64,000 bases of DNA, taken from Paraburkholderia silviterrae. Its GTDB lineage: Bacteria; Pseudomonadota; Gammaproteobacteria; Burkholderiales; Burkholderiaceae. This document shows, in pieces, positions 60,801-64,000 of this stretch (positions within the stretch are counted from its first letter, which is position 1; every line of letters starts with the position of its first letter). A program made the position numbers and the translations under genes. The stretch is from positions 467,342 through 531,341 of the forward strand of contig NZ_SMRP01000001.1 of assembly GCF_004353915.1 (NCBI RefSeq). The letters run 5' to 3'. Under the pieces are notes generated by a model. The model was not told the origin of the DNA. It saw nothing but the letters and a program-made list of their open reading frames with translations, and did no database searches.

Positions 60801-62444
60801 CTAGGTGATCACGGTCAGCTTCGCGGATATCCACACGACGGCCACCGCGGCAGCCAGCGCGAGGTACGGCAGCATGCCGGCGCGTGGGCGCGGCAGTTCG
60901 ATGTCACGCCGCATCGACTCGGGAAAGCGGCCCTTGTCCTGAATGTAGTGACGGTAGAAGAACACGGGGACGATCAGCAGCATCGCGACAAGCCCGTTGC
61001 GCAGCGTGTTTTCGCCCTGGAAGTTCGCGCCCGCGCCCACGAATGCGAGATCGACGAAGCCGCACAGCGCACCCAGTCCCAGCAGCCAGTTGCGGCAGCG
61101 ATACGGACGCGGCCAGTCCGCGCGGTCGAGCCGGTGAATCCAGCCCGACTGCAAATTCAGGAATACGAAGATCATGTAGCAGACGTTCGACAGCGCGAGC
61201 ACGGTCATGTAGTCGGACATCAGCAGCAGGATCAGGTTGAAGCCGAGATCGGTCCACATCGCGCGAGTCGGTGCGCCGTGCTCGTTCACGTGCGACAGGT
61301 ACTTCGGCAGCCAGCCATCCACCGACGCCTGGTACAGCGTGCGCGAGGAGCCCATCATCGAGGTCATCACCAGCAGCAGGATCGAGAGCACCATCATCAC
61401 GACGATCACGTTGACCACGACCGCGCCGCCGTTGACGAAGCTCGCCATCACCGCGCCCACACCGGAGCCGTCCACCACGCTCGGCTCGAGCATGCCTTTC
61501 AGTCCGAGCTCGCCCTGGAACGCAATGGGCACCGCGATGAACATGAACAGGCACAGCAGGCCCGACGCGAAAATCGCCTTGAACGTGTCTTTCTGCGGAT
61601 TGCGGAATTCACGCGTGTAGCAGACCGCCGTTTCGAACGCGAAGGTCGACCAGCAGGCGAGGAACATCGCGCCCATGGCGGTACTGACGCCCGCTGCGTT
61701 CCAGTGCCCCATCACCGCCGCGCCGGACGCGTCGTGCGTGAGCGGCAGCATCGGCAGGAAATGCGTGGACGGCATGTCGCCCGTGATCAGCGGCACCAGC
61801 GAGACAACCAGCAGCGGCGCCAGCGACGCGATGCCGAGAATGCGCTGCGTCTTTGCCGCCGCCGATGCGCCCGCGTGCTGGAGCTTGAAGGCGATCAGCA
61901 GGAACGCGAGCGCAAGCAGGAAAGTCGCGTTGATGCGCAGCGTCAGGCCCCGGGTGATGAAGCCGAGATCGACCAGCGTGATGTGCCAGGTATTGATCGC
62001 GGCGTTCGCCGGGAACAGGCAGCTCAGCATGTAGCCGGCGGCGAGGCTCGTGCCGAGCGCGAGCATGGGCGACCACGCGATCCAGTTGCACCACACCGAG
62101 ACGGGTGCGACGAACTTGCTGTAGCGCACCCAGCCGAGTGCGCCGTACACGGATGCGCCGCCCGACTTGTGCGGATACAGCCCGGAAATCTCGGCGTAGG
62201 TGAAGCACTGCGCGAAGCCGATCAGGATCGCCACGATCCAGATGAGCCACGCGGGCTGGCCAATCGTCGCCGCCACGCCGCCGATGGTGAACAGCACGCC
62301 AACGGGGACGCCGCTCGTCACCCAGAATGCGTCCTTCCACGTCAGATTGCGGTGCAGTTCATGTCGCATGGGCGCTTCATCTTGAGCCGCTGGTTCGCGC
62401 ACGCCGGCCTGTGCCGGCAAGACGTCTTCTTGCACGCTCATCAT
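60801..62444 (-). CDS. APC-family amino-acid/amine permease
   Basis: This 547-residue inner-membrane permease has about twelve spans. It has the opening FWVTSGVPVGVLFTIGGVAATIG, QCFTYAEISGLYPHKSGGASVYGALGWVRY, CWSTFAFETAVCYTREFRNPQKD and SSRTLYQASVDGWLPKYLSHVNEHGAPTRA, diagnostic of the APC superfamily. GGGAGAACG precedes the ATG pair at 62444/62441. It is the first gene of the minus-strand operon. Its upstream region holds several TTGCGCAA-like sites, so it is probably controlled by the AsnC-type regulator. Confidence 0.92.
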   Translation of the reverse strand: MMSVQEDVLPAQAGVREPAAQDEAPMRHELHRNLTWKDAFWVTSGVPVGVLFTIGGVAATIGQPAWLIWIVAILIGFAQCFTYAEISGLYPHKSGGASVYGALGWVRYSKFVAPVSVWCNWIAWSPMLALGTSLAAGYMLSCLFPANAAINTWHITLVDLGFITRGLTLRINATFLLALAFLLIAFKLQHAGASAAAKTQRILGIASLAPLLVVSLVPLITGDMPSTHFLPMLPLTHDASGAAVMGHWNAAGVSTAMGAMFLACWSTFAFETAVCYTREFRNPQKDTFKAIFASGLLCLFMFIAVPIAFQGELGLKGMLEPSVVDGSGVGAVMASFVNGGAVVVNVIVVMMVLSILLLVMTSMMGSSRTLYQASVDGWLPKYLSHVNEHGAPTRAMWTDLGFNLILLLMSDYMTVLALSNVCYMIFVFLNLQSGWIHRLDRADWPRPYRCRNWLLGLGALCGFVDLAFVGAGANFQGENTLRNGLVAMLLIVPVFFYRHYIQDKGRFPESMRRDIELPRPRAGMLPYLALAAAVAVVWISAKLTVIT

Positions 62445-62690
62445 CGTTCTCCCTGCCGCAGCGTGGGCGCTGCACGATGGGGCTCGCCTGTGCGAGCCAA
62501 TGATTGATCGGGTTGATCGAAAACGGCAAGGCTCGAGGCTCGCGGCGCTGCCGCAGCGTCCTGCCACCGGCGTGCCGCTACAGCGGCCACCTTCGCGGTG
62601 GCGTCTGGAAAAGCTGTTCGCATGGATGTCACTCTCATCTCGGGGTTGAACGACGGCGAGCTCGCGATGAGTGAATCCTAAGGCCGAAAA

Positions 62691-62977
62691 TTGCGCATGT
62701 GTATACTTTTTAACCCTTAGTACTGCGCGTTGCGTATTTGTAAGACTTATATTGTTCGCTTTGCGCAACTCTGGGCGAGCTGCACCGTGGCTGGGCGGCA
62801 CGGCGAGGCACGCGGCGCCCCTGCGCGCAGGGGGCGTGCGTCAATGCCCGCGGGAGTTCGGCGGGCTAGAGCGAAAGAAAGGGGAGATGGAGGACGCGGT
62901 GCGTTGGAAACGCATCGCACCAGACTGGCACCTGAAGACTACGCATTGCGCGGAATCTGACCGTCTGTTTTGCGCAA
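62691..62977. promoter_or_regulatory. Cluster of TTGCGCAA-like sites, permease side
   Basis: Sites at 62691-62698 (TTGCGCAT), 62723-62730 (CTGCGCGT), 62730-62737 (TTGCGTAT), 62761-62768 (TTGCGCAA), 62946-62953 (TTGCGCGG) and 62970-62977 (TTGCGCAA). They lie between the permease start and the AsnC gene. No gene is supported in this region (62445-63038). The octamer is its own reverse complement, as expected for a dimeric Lrp/AsnC target. Confidence 0.6.
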
Positions 62978-63038
62978 CGCATCGGACACGCCCGATGCGT
63001 GCGACGACGGTGCTGGAGTCGAAAAAGCGGGCCGGGCC

Positions 63039-63506
63039 TCACTCCTCCGGTTCAACTGGCGGAATCGTGAAGCGGATCTTGTGCACCTTGACCTCGTGCA
63101 TGGTCCGCACCGTGCGCACGCCAGGCAAGGCGCGAATGCGCTGCTGCAAGGCGAACAGACCTTCGTCGTCGCGGCACAGCACCTGCACGCACAGATCGGC
63201 GCCGCCGAGCAGCGTCGACAGGTAACTGACTTCGGACCAGCGCCCAAGATTGTCGACGGCGCGGTCGTGGTCCTGGGGATCGACTTCGACGAATAGCAGC
63301 GCGAGCTTCGCATGGCCGAGCTTCGACGGATTCGTGAACGCGAGAATCTGCAGGATGCCCAGTTCCTGAAGACGCTTGACGCGCGTGCGCACGGTCGCTT
63401 CCGGCACGTCCACGTTGCGGGCGATTTCGCGGAAGGCCCGCCGCCCGTCTTCCTGCAATTCACGGACGATCTGGAAGTCGAGAGGATCGAGTGTCGATGT
63501 CTGCAT
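63039..63506 (-). CDS. Lrp/AsnC-family transcriptional regulator
   Basis: This 155-residue regulator has an N-terminal AsnC helix-turn-helix (LDPLDFQIVRELQEDGRRAFREIARNVDVPEATVRTRVKRLQELGIL) and a C-terminal RAM effector domain (ALLFVEVDPQDHDRAVDNLGRWSEVSYLSTLLGGADLCVQVLCRD). It probably senses an amino acid or related metabolite. It lies upstream of the seven-gene operon in the same direction and is divergent from the partial gene at 63876. TTGCGCAA-like sites occupy both flanking regions. The start is uncertain: ATG 63506 gives the standard N-terminus. Confidence 0.92.
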   Translation of the reverse strand: MQTSTLDPLDFQIVRELQEDGRRAFREIARNVDVPEATVRTRVKRLQELGILQILAFTNPSKLGHAKLALLFVEVDPQDHDRAVDNLGRWSEVSYLSTLLGGADLCVQVLCRDDEGLFALQQRIRALPGVRTVRTMHEVKVHKIRFTIPPVEPEE

Positions 63507-63669
63507 AGTGAGAAGTTGTCGCTCGGGATGGAGAGTGGGCGCACGCAAAGACGCCATGCGCCGCTTGCTTCAAACGCAGAAGGCTATCAGAAACCTCGCG
63601 CAATGCAGCAACGCGGCGTAGAGCCGCGGCAAGCTTCCGCGTGCCCGGCGCGCCCCTTCGCGAATTATT

Positions 63670-63821
63670 TTGCGCAATTATCAAGACATTTTTTTGCGCG
63701 TTGAAATTTCAAATAAGACATAGTAGATTGAATGCGCAACCCCGAGAAACGCGTTGCGCCATCCGTGCGCACCCGGTCGTCGGTCGGCAATGCGCAACAG
63801 CATAGCTGCGATGCTGCGCAT
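63670..63821. promoter_or_regulatory. Cluster of TTGCGCAA-like sites, divergent-promoter side
   Basis: Sites at 63670-63677 (TTGCGCAA), 63694-63701 (TTGCGCGT), 63732-63739 (ATGCGCAA), 63754-63760 (TTGCGCC), 63790-63797 (ATGCGCAA) and 63814-63821 (CTGCGCAT) lie between the AsnC gene and the gene starting at 63876. Several spacings (24, 38, 22, 36, 24 bp) allow a multimeric regulator to wrap the DNA. Confidence 0.6.
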
Positions 63822-63875
63822 TGCGTGCAGCACCCCAAGCGGCGCCCGGCGCCGGCCTCCAACCGCGAGTCCACC

Positions 63876-64000
63876 ATGAACACGGCAACCCTTGCGTTTT
63901 TCGACACCCCCGGCCGTGCCACGCCAGTGCGGGACGCGCGCCTCCAGGCGGCCCGGCTCAATCCGCTGTCGAACGTGATCCTCGCATTCTGGGCAATCTG
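63876..64000 (+). CDS. Partial gene running off the window
   Basis: An ATG at 63876 opens a frame that stays open to the window end (41 full codons, beginning MNTATLAFFDTPGRATPVRD and ending NVILAFWAI). Its position divergent from the AsnC gene, with operator-like sites between, makes it a probable regulon member. Too little is present to assign a family. The ribosome site is weak. Confidence 0.5.
   Translation, partial: MNTATLAFFDTPGRATPVRDARLQAARLNPLSNVILAFWAI

Noticed and set aside
60684..62507. 607-codon plus-strand ORF opposite the APC permease
   Set aside because: Low-complexity Arg/His/Gln composition; the permease frame on the other strand is unmistakable.
62671..63225. 184-codon plus-strand ORF between permease and AsnC gene
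   Set aside because: It starts among operator-like sites and runs antisense into the AsnC gene; composition is not protein-like.

Overview
The window is high-GC proteobacterial DNA with the gene content of a Burkholderiaceae chromosome, most like Paraburkholderia, Caballeronia or Burkholderia. The signs are several general porins of the Gram_neg_porin type with the N-terminal pattern AQSSVTLYG, an OprB-type porin, many LysR regulators, YXWGXW-repeat proteins, and dense catabolic clusters with divergent regulators. This is inference from gene content; no rRNA, tRNA, CRISPR, plasmid replication gene or phage gene was found. About 60 genes are called.

Layout: 1-1901 is a small foreign-looking patch, AT-richer than its surroundings, with a DUF6402 protein and a small membrane-anchored partner. 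It lies between two exact 92-bp copies of the 3' end of the chemotaxis receptor gene that follows (1833-3359). Next come a methyltransferase, the malic enzyme maeB (4659-6953) and a LysR gene. At 8091-15213 an IclR-type regulator lies between an MHS-family transporter and a run of catabolic genes (cyclase family, SDR, 3-hydroxyacyl-CoA dehydrogenase, short-chain fatty acid transporter, YciI). At 15232-20251 there is an NCS1 permease, an acyl-CoA dehydrogenase/CoA-transferase pair and a divergent LysR gene. Two porins follow, separated by a PPC-domain gene and a lone polysaccharide pyruvyl transferase gene. At 25377-30427 an ECF sigma factor, a membrane protein, a Metal_resist-like sensor and a DUF1800/DUF1501 pair are flanked by two YXWGXW-repeat proteins.

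At 32809-35211 a probable sigma-70 promoter leads a long untranslated leader, a 24-codon Asp/Pro/Ser-rich leader ORF, a 46-codon ORF and an Nramp-family transporter whose metal-site residues are altered in a way that suggests Mg2+ rather than Mn2+/Fe2+. This is the best candidate for an undescribed regulatory system. At 36632-40902 lie an FAD oxidoreductase, an ALDH7-type aldehyde dehydrogenase and a periplasmic amino-acid-binding protein, compatible with lysine/pipecolate catabolism. At 41562-50684 are a SnoaL-like protein, a GST with its LysR gene, a large zinc-ribbon/cyclase/ATPase/TPR protein and an AraC regulator divergent from two MDR oxidoreductases.

The right end holds a puuD-puuC-porin set (51195-54725), then a giant imperfect hairpin element (54799-55384). 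After it a seven-gene minus-strand catabolic operon (55431-62444) encodes an APC permease, an imidase/deacetylase-fold hydrolase, a C45 acyltransferase/hydrolase, a VOC protein, an SDR, a Rieske oxygenase and its reductase. An Lrp/AsnC regulator (63039-63506) sits upstream, and an array of TTGCGCAA-like sites lies on both sides of that regulator. The window ends inside a plus-strand gene starting at 63876.
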